This document shows, one piece after another, positions 1-6,537 of a stretch of DNA of 19,014 nt. The stretch spans positions 1 to 19,014 of the forward strand of contig JAJBVC010000064.1 of NCBI GenBank assembly GCA_020860025.1. The letters are read 5' to 3'. Each line of letters starts with the position of its first letter. Position 1 is the first letter of the stretch. The notes beneath the pieces are model-generated. The model worked only from the letters and a program-made list of their open reading frames with translations. It was not told the origin of the DNA and did not search any database. The position numbers were made by a program, and so were the translations under genes. Source of the DNA: Clostridiales bacterium. Lineage in GTDB: Bacteria; Bacillota; Clostridia; Oscillospirales; Acutalibacteraceae.

Positions 1-133
1 CACGTACAGCTCCCACTCGCAAAATGCTTAATTCTGACTACTTTCTCAACATCTGTAGGTGGGTAAAAATTTTAAACTTAACTTTTTTACATGCTGAAAA
101 ATTTTATTTAAAAATCTTAAATCGGAAAAGACA

Positions 134-1213
134 GTGAATGTTATGAATATTGAAAAAATAGCAAATCTTGTAAGTGAAAACAATGCCGACGCAGTGCTGC
201 TTTTTGATGAGAGCAATATGCATTACGCCTGTGGATTTTCACCGAGCGAGGGCGTCGTTTTAATAACGGCTGATGCGGTAGGGTATCATATCGTTGATTC
301 AAGATATACCCAAACGGCAAAGGAACACGCCGCTTCGACAGGAATGAATGTTATAGAAATTACATCTTCTTTTTCTTCTTCAGTGAAAGAAATTGTCAAG
401 GATAATAATATCAAAAAAATATTGTTTGAAAACGAGAGTATTTCACTTAAAAATTATCGCACTTACACGTCACAGCTTGAAGACGTTGAATTTGCGGAGC
501 TTAAAAATCAGCTTATGACGCTTCGCAATGTTAAAGAGCCCTATGAAATAAATCTTATTAAGGATGCAAATAATATTGCCGAAAAATCATTTTTGGAGCT
601 TCTTCCCGAAGTTAAAGCAGGCAGAACGGAAAAAGAGCTTGCCGCTTTGTTTGATTATATAATGGCAAAAAACGGCTCAGACGGAGTCAGCTTTGATACG
701 ATTCTTTTGGCAGGTGAGCATACATCAATGCCCCACGGCGTACCGAGCGACAGAGTTATAGAAAACGGAGATTTTGTACTCTTTGATTTCGGCGCAACCT
801 GCTGCGGTTATCATTCAGATATGACAAGAACTGTCGCTGTAGGATATGCAACAGACGAGATGAAAGAAGCGTATAATCTCGTTCTTTCCGCTCAAAAAGC
901 CGGAATAAAGGCTCTTAACGACGGTGTACCATGCGCCGATGTCTATAAAGCGGCATATGATGTTTTACAGCAAAAGGATATGGCAAAATATTTTCGCCAC
1001 AGCCTGGGACACGGTGTTGGACTTGATATTCACGAGGGATATAACGCTTCACCGAAAAGTAAGGACATTTTTGAAGTAGGCAATGTTACGTCAATCGAGC
1101 CGGGAATATATTTACCGGGAAAATTCGGAATAAGAATTGAGGATCTTCTCTATATATCACCGCACGGCAGAGAAAACCTGTCTAAAATAACAAAAGAACT
1201 CATTGTCCTTTAA
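134..1213 (+). CDS. M24-family metallopeptidase (Xaa-Pro aminopeptidase/prolidase-like)
   Basis: A cytosolic dimetal peptidase predicted to remove residues next to proline in peptides. The protein has 359 residues, the usual length for short bacterial YqhT/PepQ-type enzymes. An N-terminal creatinase-like domain covers about residues 5-130 and the pita-bread catalytic domain about 135-355. The five metal ligands are all visible: D218 (VLFDFG), D229 (HSDMTR), H293 (GHGVG), E322 (IEPG) and E336 (RIED). H201 and H300 are likely substrate-handling histidines. No signal peptide is seen. The start is uncertain: GTG at 134 or ATG at 143. The only Shine-Dalgarno-like run, GGAAAAG at 124-130, is close to the first and 12 bases from the second. 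It stands alone upstream of the copper operon. The family is sure; the exact substrate (X-Pro dipeptide or longer peptide) cannot be told from sequence. Confidence 0.93.
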   Translation: MNVMNIEKIANLVSENNADAVLLFDESNMHYACGFSPSEGVVLITADAVGYHIVDSRYTQTAKEHAASTGMNVIEITSSFSSSVKEIVKDNNIKKILFENESISLKNYRTYTSQLEDVEFAELKNQLMTLRNVKEPYEINLIKDANNIAEKSFLELLPEVKAGRTEKELAALFDYIMAKNGSDGVSFDTILLAGEHTSMPHGVPSDRVIENGDFVLFDFGATCCGYHSDMTRTVAVGYATDEMKEAYNLVLSAQKAGIKALNDGVPCADVYKAAYDVLQQKDMAKYFRHSLGHGVGLDIHEGYNASPKSKDIFEVGNVTSIEPGIYLPGKFGIRIEDLLYISPHGRENLSKITKELIVL

Positions 1214-1276
1214 CACAATATATATCGGCTGTGATTATTTAATTTACATTTTTTAATTGCAGTCTTTATTTTTATA

Positions 1277-1305
1277 TTGACAAATACCCATAGGGGGTAT
1301 ATAAT
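1277..1305 (+). promoter_or_regulatory. Consensus sigma-A promoter of the csoR-copA-copZ operon
   Basis: A perfect -35 hexamer TTGACA (1277-1282) and a perfect -10 hexamer TATAAT (1300-1305) are separated by exactly 17 bases. Transcription should begin near 1312. A full-consensus promoter would be very strong, which fits a promoter normally held off by a repressor; CsoR-type operators lie on top of it. Confidence 0.9.
1284..1300 (+). promoter_or_regulatory. CsoR-type operator 1 (promoter spacer)
   Basis: This is the inverted repeat ATACCC-N5-GGGTAT, with a G-rich centre. It fills the spacer between the -35 and -10 hexamers, where a bound repressor would block RNA polymerase. GC-tract palindromes of the TACCC...GGGTA type are the known target of CsoR-family copper repressors, and a csoR gene follows directly. 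Confidence 0.85.
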
Positions 1306-1322
1306 ATACCCATACAGGGTAT
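1306..1322 (+). promoter_or_regulatory. CsoR-type operator 2 (transcription start region)
   Basis: A second copy of ATACCC-N5-GGGTAT begins right after the -10 hexamer and spans the predicted transcription start. Its centre (1314) is 22 bases from that of operator 1 (1292), about two helical turns, so both sites face the same side of the DNA. The csoR ribosome site (AGGAGGT, 1323-1329) follows at once. Confidence 0.8.
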
Positions 1323-1335
1323 AGGAGGTCGGAAT

Positions 1336-1638
1336 ATGGAAAACAAAAATTGCTGTTGCGACAGAAAAAAAGAGAGAACGCCCGAAGAATATAAATCTCT
1401 TATTAACAGACTTAACAGAATAGAGGGTCAGATAAGAGGCATCAAAGGTATGGTTGAAAAGGATGCTTACTGCACCGATATAATAACTCAGGTTGCGGCT
1501 GCAACTGCGGCTCTTAATTCTTTTAATAAAGAGCTTCTTTCAACGCATATAAAAACGTGTGTTGCACAGGATATTCGTGACGGCAAGGATGAAACTGTGG
1601 ACGATTTGCTTATAACGCTTCAAAAGTTAATGAAATAA
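1336..1638 (+). CDS. csoR: CsoR-family copper-sensing transcriptional repressor
   Basis: A 100-residue all-helical repressor (DUF156/CsoR-RcnR family) that leaves its operator when it binds Cu(I). The family signature NRLNRIEGQIRGI is at about residues 24-36. The Cu(I)-binding triad Cys-His-Cys is complete at C46, H71 and C75 (spacing H-x3-C), which favours copper over the nickel-type RcnR set. Three consecutive cysteines at residues 6-8 in the N-terminal tail are an extra feature and could contribute to metal or thiol chemistry. It is the first gene of the copper operon, 30 bases before copA, with AGGAGGT seven bases before the ATG. Two operators in its own promoter imply autorepression with derepression by copper. 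Confidence 0.95.
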   Translation: MENKNCCCDRKKERTPEEYKSLINRLNRIEGQIRGIKGMVEKDAYCTDIITQVAAATAALNSFNKELLSTHIKTCVAQDIRDGKDETVDDLLITLQKLMK

Positions 1639-1668
1639 TTTCATCATCATTTTAGGAGGGAATATTTA

Positions 1669-3780
1669 GTGAAACAAAAATTTTTAGTAACAGGTATGAG
1701 CTGTGCCGCCTGCTCGGCAAGGGTTGAAAAGGCTGCCGCACCTCTTTGCGATGAGGTGAGTGTAAATCTTCTTGCGGGAACAATGACGGCTCAGTACGAA
1801 TGTGATACTCAGCAAATTATTGATGCGGTCGTTAAAGCCGGTTACGGCTGTGAACCGTTTAGGCTTAAAAGGAGTGAAAATTCAAAAGAGATAAATGAAA
1901 TGAAAAAGCGTTTGATTATCTCTGTCATTCTTCTCATACCTCTTATGTATCTTTCAATGGCACATATGATAGGACTTTCTTTACCATGGATTTTGGGCGA
2001 GCATATTCCAAACGGAATTGGTCAGCTTATTTTTACGGTTCCAATAATGATTGTTAACATAAGATACTTTAAAAACGGTTTTAAAGCGCTTATAAAGCTC
2101 AATCCAAATATGGACAGTCTTATAGCCGTCGGTTCAGGCGCTTCGTTTATATACAGTTTAATATCGCTGATTTTCTTTGAAGACAGTCATTTTTATTTTG
2201 AATCGGCGGGAATGATACTCGTATTTATCACAATAGGAAAATTTCTTGAAACATACAGTAAAGGCAGAACTAAAGATGCGGTCAACGCTCTTATTGATTT
2301 GGTGCCCGAAAAAAGTATAATATTAAAAGACGGCGAAGAAATTGAAGTGGAATCCGCTCTTATTCAAAGCGGCGACTTGGTAGTTATAAAGCCCGGTATG
2401 CGAATTGCGGTAGACGGTATTATTGTCGAGGGTGACGGCTCGGTTGACCAAAGCGCAGTAACAGGGGAGAGCGTGCCTGTAGATTTGACTGTTGACGATA
2501 ATGTTATCAGCGGTACTGTCAATAAAAACGGTAATTTTATCTTTAAGGCTACGCAGGTCGGCGAAGAGTCCACGCTTGCAAGAATTATAGCGCTTGTTGA
2601 GGATGCATCATCGTCAAAAGCACCTGCTCAAAGACTCGCCGATAAAATAGCGGCGGTTTTTGTACCGGTTGTTATATGTATTGCAATTGTTGCGTTTGCC
2701 GTTTGGATGTTTATAGGAAAAGGTTTTGAATTTGCATTTTCAATAGGCGTTTCTGTCTTGGTTATAAGCTGTCCGTGTGCACTCGGACTTGCAACGCCTT
2801 GTGCAATTATGGTAAGTACGGGTAAGGGTGCCGAAAACGGTATACTGTTTAAAGACGCATCCGCTCTTGAAAATCTCGGAAAGTGCAATGCCGTTGTATT
2901 TGATAAAACAGGTACGATTACAAAAGGCGAGATGTTTGTAACGGATATTACAGACGAATCTTACTTGGATATTGTTTATACGCTTGAAAATATTTCAGAC
3001 CATCCTTTGTCCGCCGCTGTTTGTAATTATTGCAGGGAAAAGGGCGCAAGGCTCTTAAATCTTGATGAAAGCGAATATGTTATCGGCAAGGGAATTATTG
3101 CAAAAATTGACGGCAAGACCTATAAAGCGGGCAATCAAAAGCTGACAGGCTTTGCTGATGAGAAATTTGCAAAGGACGGAAAAACTCCGATTATATTCAC
3201 CTGTAATGACGAATATCTTCTCACTGTGGCTGTCGCAGATAAAATTAAGGATGACGCAAAGGAAGCGATAAGCTCAATAAGCGCCGACACGATTATGATT
3301 ACAGGCGATAACGAGCTGACAGCCGCTGCAATTACTCGTGAGGTAGGGATAGATAATTATATTGCCGGTGCATTACCACAGGATAAGGAGCAAAAAATTA
3401 AAGAGCTTATTGACGAGGGAAAAACAGTTGCAATGATTGGCGACGGAATTAACGATTCACCGGCTCTTACAAGGGCTGACGTAGGTATAGCAATCGGTGC
3501 AGGCTCCGATATTGCCATTGATTCCGCCGATGTTGTACTTGTGTCTGACAGACTCAGCGACGTTTCAAAAGCAATCCGTCTTTCAAAAAAGACGCTTAAA
3601 AATATAAGAGAAAATTTATTCTGGGCATTTTTCTATAATTGCCTCGGAATACCTCTTGCGGCGGGTTGCTTTTACGGTATTTTCGGCTGGACTTTAAATC
3701 CGATGATAGCCGCCGCCTGTATGAGCTTAAGCTCGGTTACAGTTGTTTCAAATGCACTAAGATTAAGGAGGTTTAAATGA
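1669..3780 (+). CDS. copA: Copper-exporting P1B-type ATPase
   Basis: An inner-membrane pump that exports Cu(I) using ATP. The 703-residue protein begins with one heavy-metal-associated domain (GMSCAAC, C12 and C15). Predicted membrane helices lie near 82-103, 117-133, 149-170, 175-194, 327-349, 355-378, 651-672 and 677-697. Diagnostic motifs are TGES (265-268), CPC in helix 6 (368-370), the phosphorylated aspartate in DKTGT (412-416), HP (445-446) and GDGIND (591-596). YN (656-657) and MSLSS (685-689) in the last two helices are the Cu(I)-type P1B-1 signature. The GTG start at 1669 has AGGAGGG at 1654-1660. With a single metal-binding domain it is at the short end for CopA. The stop overlaps the copZ start as ATGA. 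Assigned to efflux because csoR and copZ flank it. Confidence 0.96.
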   Translation: MKQKFLVTGMSCAACSARVEKAAAPLCDEVSVNLLAGTMTAQYECDTQQIIDAVVKAGYGCEPFRLKRSENSKEINEMKKRLIISVILLIPLMYLSMAHMIGLSLPWILGEHIPNGIGQLIFTVPIMIVNIRYFKNGFKALIKLNPNMDSLIAVGSGASFIYSLISLIFFEDSHFYFESAGMILVFITIGKFLETYSKGRTKDAVNALIDLVPEKSIILKDGEEIEVESALIQSGDLVVIKPGMRIAVDGIIVEGDGSVDQSAVTGESVPVDLTVDDNVISGTVNKNGNFIFKATQVGEESTLARIIALVEDASSSKAPAQRLADKIAAVFVPVVICIAIVAFAVWMFIGKGFEFAFSIGVSVLVISCPCALGLATPCAIMVSTGKGAENGILFKDASALENLGKCNAVVFDKTGTITKGEMFVTDITDESYLDIVYTLENISDHPLSAAVCNYCREKGARLLNLDESEYVIGKGIIAKIDGKTYKAGNQKLTGFADEKFAKDGKTPIIFTCNDEYLLTVAVADKIKDDAKEAISSISADTIMITGDNELTAAAITREVGIDNYIAGALPQDKEQKIKELIDEGKTVAMIGDGINDSPALTRADVGIAIGAGSDIAIDSADVVLVSDRLSDVSKAIRLSKKTLKNIRENLFWAFFYNCLGIPLAAGCFYGIFGWTLNPMIAAACMSLSSVTVVSNALRLRRFK

Positions 3781-3989
3781 TGAAAAAGGTTATTTCTGTT
3801 GAAGGTATGGCTTGTGAGCACTGCGTTGCAGCTGTAAAAAATGCTCTTGAAGCACTTGACGGAGTAAAATCGGCAAAGGTTGAACTGAAGAAAAAGACAG
3901 CAACCGTTAAAATGTCTGATGATGTCAGCGATGACGCTTTAAAGCAAGCGGTTGCCGACGCAGGTTTCACCGCAACCGATATTGCTTAA
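3777..3989 (+). CDS. copZ: Copper chaperone, heavy-metal-associated domain protein
   Basis: A small cytosolic Cu(I) carrier made of one ferredoxin-like metal-binding domain (70 residues). The Cu(I) site is GMACEHC with C13 and C16. The histidine between the cysteines is also common in bacterial CopZ. The predicted beta-alpha-beta-beta-alpha-beta order fits the fold and fills the whole protein. The gene overlaps the end of copA by four bases (ATGA), which points to translational coupling. ATG codons lie at 3777 and 3780; AAGGAGG at 3765-3771 is 5 or 8 bases away, so the second may be the true start. It is the last gene of the csoR operon and presumably passes Cu(I) to CopA or CsoR. Confidence 0.93.
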   Translation: MMKKVISVEGMACEHCVAAVKNALEALDGVKSAKVELKKKTATVKMSDDVSDDALKQAVADAGFTATDIA

Positions 3990-4005
3990 AACTAAATAAA
4001 TCTTA

Positions 4006-4044
4006 CAGTTGACAAAGAACCATAAATTGCAGTTGACAAAGAAC
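4006..4044. repeat. Pair of 15-bp direct repeats, each containing TTGACA
   Basis: The 15-mer CAGTTGACAAAGAAC occurs at 4006-4020 and again, unchanged, at 4030-4044 (24-base period). It lies between the copZ stop and the terminator. Each copy contains a consensus -35 hexamer, but no -10 hexamer follows at a workable distance on the plus strand, so a promoter role is unlikely. Possibly a remnant of a dispersed repeat. Confidence 0.75.
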
Positions 4045-4049
4045 TACAA

Positions 4050-4081
4050 AAAAAGAGTGTGACAATCCGTCACACTCTTTT
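4050..4081. terminator. Bidirectional Rho-independent terminator between copZ and the zinc-ribbon gene
   Basis: A perfect 13-bp stem (4051-4063 with 4069-4081) with a five-base AATCC loop. Read on the plus strand it ends in TTTT. Read on the minus strand the stem runs into seven T residues, so it is stronger in that direction. It sits exactly between the convergent copper and sigma-factor transcripts. Confidence 0.9.
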
Positions 4082-4091
4082 CGTTATGCCA

Positions 4092-4367
4092 TTATTTTTC
4101 ATTCATTTTTGCAAAACAATCGCTGCAATAAATAGGACGTTCGCCGGTAGGTACAAACGGAACCTTGCATTCTTTTCCGCATTCGGCACAAACCGCATCG
4201 TGAAATTCACGAGGCCCTCTTGCTGCAGCTTTTCTTTTGCTGCGGCATTCTTTGCATCTTTGAGGCTCATTGGTAAAGCCTTTTTCAGCATAGAATTCCT
4301 GTTCACCTGCTGTGAAAACGAAATCGTTTCAGCAATCTTTGCAGGTTAAAGTTTTGTCTTCGTACAT
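4092..4367 (-). pseudogene. Small zinc-ribbon protein (CxxC-x17-CxxC type) interrupted by an in-frame TGA
   Basis: Read from the ATG at 4367, the frame encodes a 91-codon zinc-ribbon protein up to the TAA at 4092-4094, except that codon 13 (4331-4329) is TGA. The rest is intact and in frame. It starts MYEDKTLTCKDC, then has the first ribbon's second CxxC pair (CKEC, near residue 39). The C-terminal ribbon is CAEC and CSDC with 17 residues between, the exact spacing of the family called CxxC-x17-CxxC. TGA stands where this family normally has glycine after the first CxxC, so one base change from GGA explains it. No internal ATG or GTG could restart translation of the remaining ribbons. The Shine-Dalgarno (AAAGAGG, 4383-4377) and downstream terminator are intact. 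It lies 43 bases behind the sigma-factor gene, probably in one transcript. The function of the family is not established; metal-binding nucleic-acid or protein contact is likely. Confidence 0.8.
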
Positions 4368-4410
4368 TGGTCTCAACCTCTTTAAAAAATATTTTTTGTC
4401 GGATTTTGTA

Positions 4411-4989
4411 CTACAGTGAAAATGTCGCCAGTTTCCTGCGAATACGTTGCAAGGCATTATCAACTGCCTTAGGTGTTTTGCATAATCTTTTTGCAATTTC
4501 ATTGTAACTACAACCGACAATGTGCAGCCTTAAGACCTCGTTTTCAAAATCCGAAAGATTTTTGCGAAGAGCTTCAGTTAACAGTGAAACGCTTTCTTGA
4601 GCAATAAACATATCTTCGGCACTGACAGAACCTTTTATTTCGGGAATTTCTTCCTCCTGATATTCAACAACATTTTGCGGCGGAATATCTTTTTTTCTGT
4701 TGCATTTGCGAAGGGCGCTTTGCATTGCGTTGTCAATACAAGTTGCGGCATATGTTTTGAACTGAGTGCCCTTAGTGTTGTCAAAGGTTTTTATTGCAGC
4801 CAAAAGCCCAATCATACCTTCTTGCATAAGGTCATCCTTTTCAAGTTGAGAATCACGATATTTAAGCGCAATATTCTCAACGAGTGCCGTGTACCGGTGA
4901 ACTGCTGACGCAAGATGCTCTTTATTGCCGGATTGCGCATATGAAAGAATGCTGCCTTCGTTGTCGTTTTTTTGCGAAAACTTGGACAT
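4411..4989 (-). CDS. Sigma-70-family RNA polymerase sigma factor (SigH-like, lacking region 3)
   Basis: An alternative sigma factor of 192 residues from the ATG at 4989. Region 2 spans about 28-97, with the core-binding part (DLMQEGMIGLLAAIKTFD, 53-70) and the -10-recognition helix (FKTYAATCIDNAMQSALRK, 77-95). An acidic linker (about 105-125) replaces region 3. Region 4 covers about 137-188, with a helix-turn-helix at 161-187 (SYNEIAKRL...) for -35 binding. The architecture and the DLMQEG motif fit the SigH/sporulation-type group better than classic ECF factors. The promoter it reads cannot be assigned. A GTG at 5001 would add four residues, but AAGGTGG (5004-4998) sits eight bases before the ATG and would lie inside the longer version. 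No anti-sigma gene is adjacent; the zinc-ribbon gene follows. Confidence 0.88.
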   Translation of the reverse strand: MSKFSQKNDNEGSILSYAQSGNKEHLASAVHRYTALVENIALKYRDSQLEKDDLMQEGMIGLLAAIKTFDNTKGTQFKTYAATCIDNAMQSALRKCNRKKDIPPQNVVEYQEEEIPEIKGSVSAEDMFIAQESVSLLTEALRKNLSDFENEVLRLHIVGCSYNEIAKRLCKTPKAVDNALQRIRRKLATFSL

Positions 4990-5092
4990 ATCCTCTCCCA
5001 CCTTAAATAATTAATAACAAAAAATTAATATATAGTCAACAAAAAATATTCAAATTTATAAATTTTTTTAAATAGTATCGCTGATTTTTGGC

Positions 5093-5107
5093 TATTTGTG
5101 ACAAATA
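5093..5107. other. 15-bp perfect palindrome upstream of the sigma-factor gene
   Basis: TATTTGT-G-ACAAATA lies about 105 bases upstream of the sigma-factor start, in the 166-base AT-rich spacer between ychF and that gene. It could be an operator or a small hairpin. No family of regulator is recognised from it, and AT-rich palindromes can arise by chance. Confidence 0.3.
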
Positions 5108-5167
5108 ATGACGTATTTTTAATGTGTAAAGACATTCAAAACAGTAAAATCTGTATTAAAACTAAGT

Positions 5168-6262
5168 TTATACGTTAAATCTGAACAGAACTATGTCGCC
5201 GTCTTTCATAACGTATTCCTTGCCCTCAGAGCGTACAAGACCTTTTTCTTTAGCTGCCGACATACTGCCGCAAGCCATTAAATCGTCAAAGGCAACAACT
5301 TCAGCACGAATAAAGCCACGTTCAAAGTCTGTATGTATTTTACCTGCCGCCTGCGGTGCTTTGGTACCTTTTTTTATTGTCCATGCACGTACTTCGGGCT
5401 TGCCTGCCGTAAGATATGAGATTAAGCCTAAAAGTGAATAGCTCTTTTTGATAAGCCTGTCAAGTCCGCTTTTCTCAAGTCCCATATCGGCAAGAAACAT
5501 TTGTTTTTCCTCATCATCAAGCTTTGCGATTTCCGCTTCCATTTCAGCGCAAATAGGCAGAGTTTCGGCACCTTCTTCGGATGCGATTTCCTCAACAACC
5601 TTGTAAAAAGCATTATTTTCAATGCCTTGAGTAAAATCATTTTCGCCCATATTGCAGGCATATATAACAGGTTTGATTGTCAAAAGCGAAACCTCTTTAA
5701 GATACTCCGCCTCATCTTCGGAAATTTCAACGCTCCTTGCGGTTTTTCCCTGTTCCATTTCATTTTTAAGCCGTTCGAGAAATTCTACCTCTCCGGCAAG
5801 CTTTTTGTCGCCCTTCATAGCTTTTTTTCTTGAATCAATGCGTCTTGAAAGTATCTCTAAATCGGAAAGGATAAGCTCAAGGTTAATGGTTTCAATATCT
5901 CTTTTGGGGTCAATGCTACCGTCAACGTGAGTTATATCGTCGTTTTCAAAACAGCGTACAACGTGAATTATTGCGTCAACCTCACGAATATGAGAAAGAA
6001 ATTTGTTTCCGAGACCTTCGCCCTGCGACGCACCCTTAACAAGTCCCGCAATATCAACAAATTCAATAGTTGCCGGAGTAAATTTGTCCGGCTGATACAT
6101 TTCGGCTAACTTATCAAGCCTTTCATCGGGAACGCTTACCATTCCCACATTAGGTTCAATTGTACAAAACGGATAGTTGGCGCTTTGCGCTCCCGCATTC
6201 GTTATAGCGTTGAAGAGTGTGCTTTTGCCGACATTCGGCAGTCCTACAATACCAAGCTTCAT
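5168..6262 (-). CDS. ychF: Redox-regulated ATPase YchF (Obg-family P-loop protein)
   Basis: A universally conserved cytosolic P-loop NTPase that associates with ribosomes and prefers ATP to GTP. From the ATG at 6262 the protein has 364 residues, the normal family length. Motifs in order: Walker A GLPNVGKS (7-14), the G2-region NYPFCTIEPN (29-38), G3 DIAG (70-73), and NMGE (204-207) in place of the usual NKxD, the change that gives YchF its ATP preference. A coiled-coil helical domain lies at about 125-195 and a C-terminal TGS domain at about 280-364. An ATG at 6274 would add four residues (MVIY), but the family starts MKLGIVG and GGTGA lies six bases before the ATG at 6262. It is transcribed alone, away from ilvB. 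Confidence 0.97.
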   Translation of the reverse strand: MKLGIVGLPNVGKSTLFNAITNAGAQSANYPFCTIEPNVGMVSVPDERLDKLAEMYQPDKFTPATIEFVDIAGLVKGASQGEGLGNKFLSHIREVDAIIHVVRCFENDDITHVDGSIDPKRDIETINLELILSDLEILSRRIDSRKKAMKGDKKLAGEVEFLERLKNEMEQGKTARSVEISEDEAEYLKEVSLLTIKPVIYACNMGENDFTQGIENNAFYKVVEEIASEEGAETLPICAEMEAEIAKLDDEEKQMFLADMGLEKSGLDRLIKKSYSLLGLISYLTAGKPEVRAWTIKKGTKAPQAAGKIHTDFERGFIRAEVVAFDDLMACGSMSAAKEKGLVRSEGKEYVMKDGDIVLFRFNV

Positions 6263-6297
6263 ATAAATCACCATAGCCTTTCAAACTATATGTCAGA

Positions 6298-6311
6298 GTT
6301 AAAATATTAAC
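6298..6311. promoter_or_regulatory. Candidate operator upstream of ychF (Rex-like palindrome)
   Basis: GTTAA-AATA-TTAAC is a perfect palindrome 36 bases upstream of the ychF ATG. It matches the core of the clostridial Rex (NADH/NAD-sensing repressor) site, TTGTTAA-N4-TTAACAA, at 10 of 14 positions; the outer two bases on each side differ. The spacing suits promoter control, but in AT-rich DNA the match may be chance. Confidence 0.25.
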
Positions 6312-6382
6312 TTCCTGTCGTAATTTGGCAAGTCGTTAACGTCAGATTATGCTTTATATTTATAACACTTTGTTTTAATCGA

Positions 6383-6537
6383 GGGCTTAGCCCGAACATC
6401 AACATTTGTCAAGGGCGAAGCCCGCTTAGGTGGGAGATTACGACTCCCACCTAAGAAAAAAGATGAAACCCGCTTCTCACCTCTCGGTTCGGTCGGTGCT
6501 TCGCCTTATAGAGGCGGTGGACATCTTTTCAAATGTT
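6383..6537 (+). other. Nested inverted-repeat element, possible structured RNA or small dispersed repeat
   Basis: Several helices can form at the same time. An outer 8-bp stem (6401-6408 AACATTTG with 6530-6537 CAAATGTT) encloses three parts. The first is a mini-hairpin GGGCGAAGCCC (6413-6423). The second is a perfect 12-bp hairpin (6425-6436 with 6444-6455). The third is a long stem: 8 bp (6458-6465 with 6522-6529), a 4x4 internal loop, then 8 bp with one G-U pair (6470-6477 with 6510-6517). A further hairpin, GGGCTTAGCCC (6383-6393), lies just outside. The layout is that of a multi-branch RNA, or of a folded non-autonomous repeat. It lies upstream of the predicted ilvB promoter, so it is not clearly part of the ilvB leader. 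No known RNA family was recognised. Confidence 0.4.
6425..6455. repeat. Perfect 12-bp inverted repeat with 7-base loop
   Basis: CTTAGGTGGGAG (6425-6436) and its exact complement CTCCCACCTAAG (6444-6455) flank the loop ATTACGA. On the plus strand six A residues follow rather than T residues, and on the minus strand no T-run follows, so it does not look like an intrinsic terminator. It is the strongest helix of the larger element around it. Confidence 0.85.

Noticed and set aside
1..133. A short open frame running off the left edge (plus-strand codons 1-66, and an open minus-strand frame over about the same bases)
   Set aside because: Only about 22 codons are visible in either direction, with no start, motif or ribosome site, so neither can be supported as the end of a gene. 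The first 66 bases differ in texture from the AT-rich DNA that follows and might belong to a repeat, but one copy cannot show that.
4009..4038. TTGACA hexamers in the 15-mer repeats as promoters
   Set aside because: No TATAAT-like hexamer lies 16-18 bases downstream of either copy, and a terminator follows immediately.
4092..4331. General recoding of UGA as glycine in this organism
   Set aside because: copA, ecfA1 and ecfA2 all end with TGA at exactly the expected family lengths or overlap points, so UGA is an ordinary stop here.
4059..4349. Plus-strand open frame, and a second minus-strand frame (4103-4306), across the zinc-ribbon gene
   Set aside because: Both are out-of-frame readings of the zinc-ribbon coding sequence; only the frame from 4367 gives conserved CxxC pairs.
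6425..6460. The 12-bp hairpin as a Rho-independent terminator
   Set aside because: It is followed by A residues on the plus strand and by non-T sequence on the minus strand, and there is no gene ending beside it.
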